Source: Citrobacter sedlakii NBRC 105722
GTDB taxonomy: Bacteria > Pseudomonadota > Gammaproteobacteria > Enterobacterales > Enterobacteriaceae
Assembly: GCF_000759835.1 (NCBI RefSeq)
Contig: NZ_BBNB01000012.1
Span: 124,001-188,000, forward strand
DNA length: 64,000 nt
Direction: 5' to 3'
The notes beneath the pieces are model-generated. The model saw only the letters and a program-made list of their open reading frames with translations, was not told where the DNA came from and did no database searches. Shown one piece after another: positions 63,962-64,000 of the stretch (its first letter is position 1; each line of letters begins with the position of its first letter). Both the position numbers and the translations under genes were made by a program.

Positions 63962-64000
63962 GCGCAACGTCAGCAGATAACAGGCCGGGAGGCATAACCG

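Overview
The window is chromosomal DNA of an enterobacterium. Gene order from folX to yfeD follows the Escherichia coli K-12 map around min 50-54. An ipdC / aldo-keto reductase pair between yfeO and ypeC, as recalled from Salmonella and Citrobacter, points to a Citrobacter- or Salmonella-like genus. This placement rests on recalled gene order and protein similarity, not on a search, and the species cannot be fixed. Most of the window is ordinary core genome.

Layout. 1-6 kb: the end of folX, yfcH, a GNAT acetyltransferase where E. coli K-12 carries yfcI/rpnB, then the histidine / basic amino acid importer (hisJ-hisQ-hisM-hisP with argT) behind a sigma-54 promoter. 6-16 kb: ubiX-purF-cvpA under a PurR box, dedD, folC, an ERIC element, accD, dedA, truA, usg, pdxB. 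16-27 kb: flk, yfcJ, fabB (FabR and FadR sites), mnmC, yfcL, epmC, yfcA, mepA, aroC, prmB, smrB. 27-36 kb: sixA, the fadIJ beta-oxidation pair, yfcZ, fadL with twin FadR sites, mlaA, yfdC and tRNA argW.

35.9-38.8 kb is the one clear accessory segment. It is a 2.9-kb island bounded by a 16-bp repeat of the argW 3' end, and it holds an integrase cut off by an IS3-family element plus one AT-rich gene of unknown function. After it come a polar amino acid ABC importer (38.9-41.3 kb), yfdY, cold-induced lpxP, tiny ypdK, alaC, and the LytS/LytTR-type pair ypdA-ypdB. 48-52 kb holds a cold-shock-domain protein, a YaiL-family protein, an arsRBC operon with two ArsR-operator-like sites, and a GNAT pseudogene. 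51.8-64 kb returns to core: glk, yfeO, ipdC diverging from an aldo-keto reductase around a 20-bp near-palindrome, ypeC, mntH (MntR and Fur boxes), nupC, pdeA, two tRNA-Ala genes, yfeC and yfeD.

Functional themes are nitrogen-regulated amino acid uptake, fatty-acid synthesis and degradation tied together by FadR (fabB, fadIJ, fadL), envelope maintenance (mlaA, mepA, lpxP, dedD), and metal or metalloid handling (mntH, ars). I see no CRISPR array, no rRNA operon and no complete prophage. The best candidates for something undescribed are the lone island gene and several unassigned palindromes.
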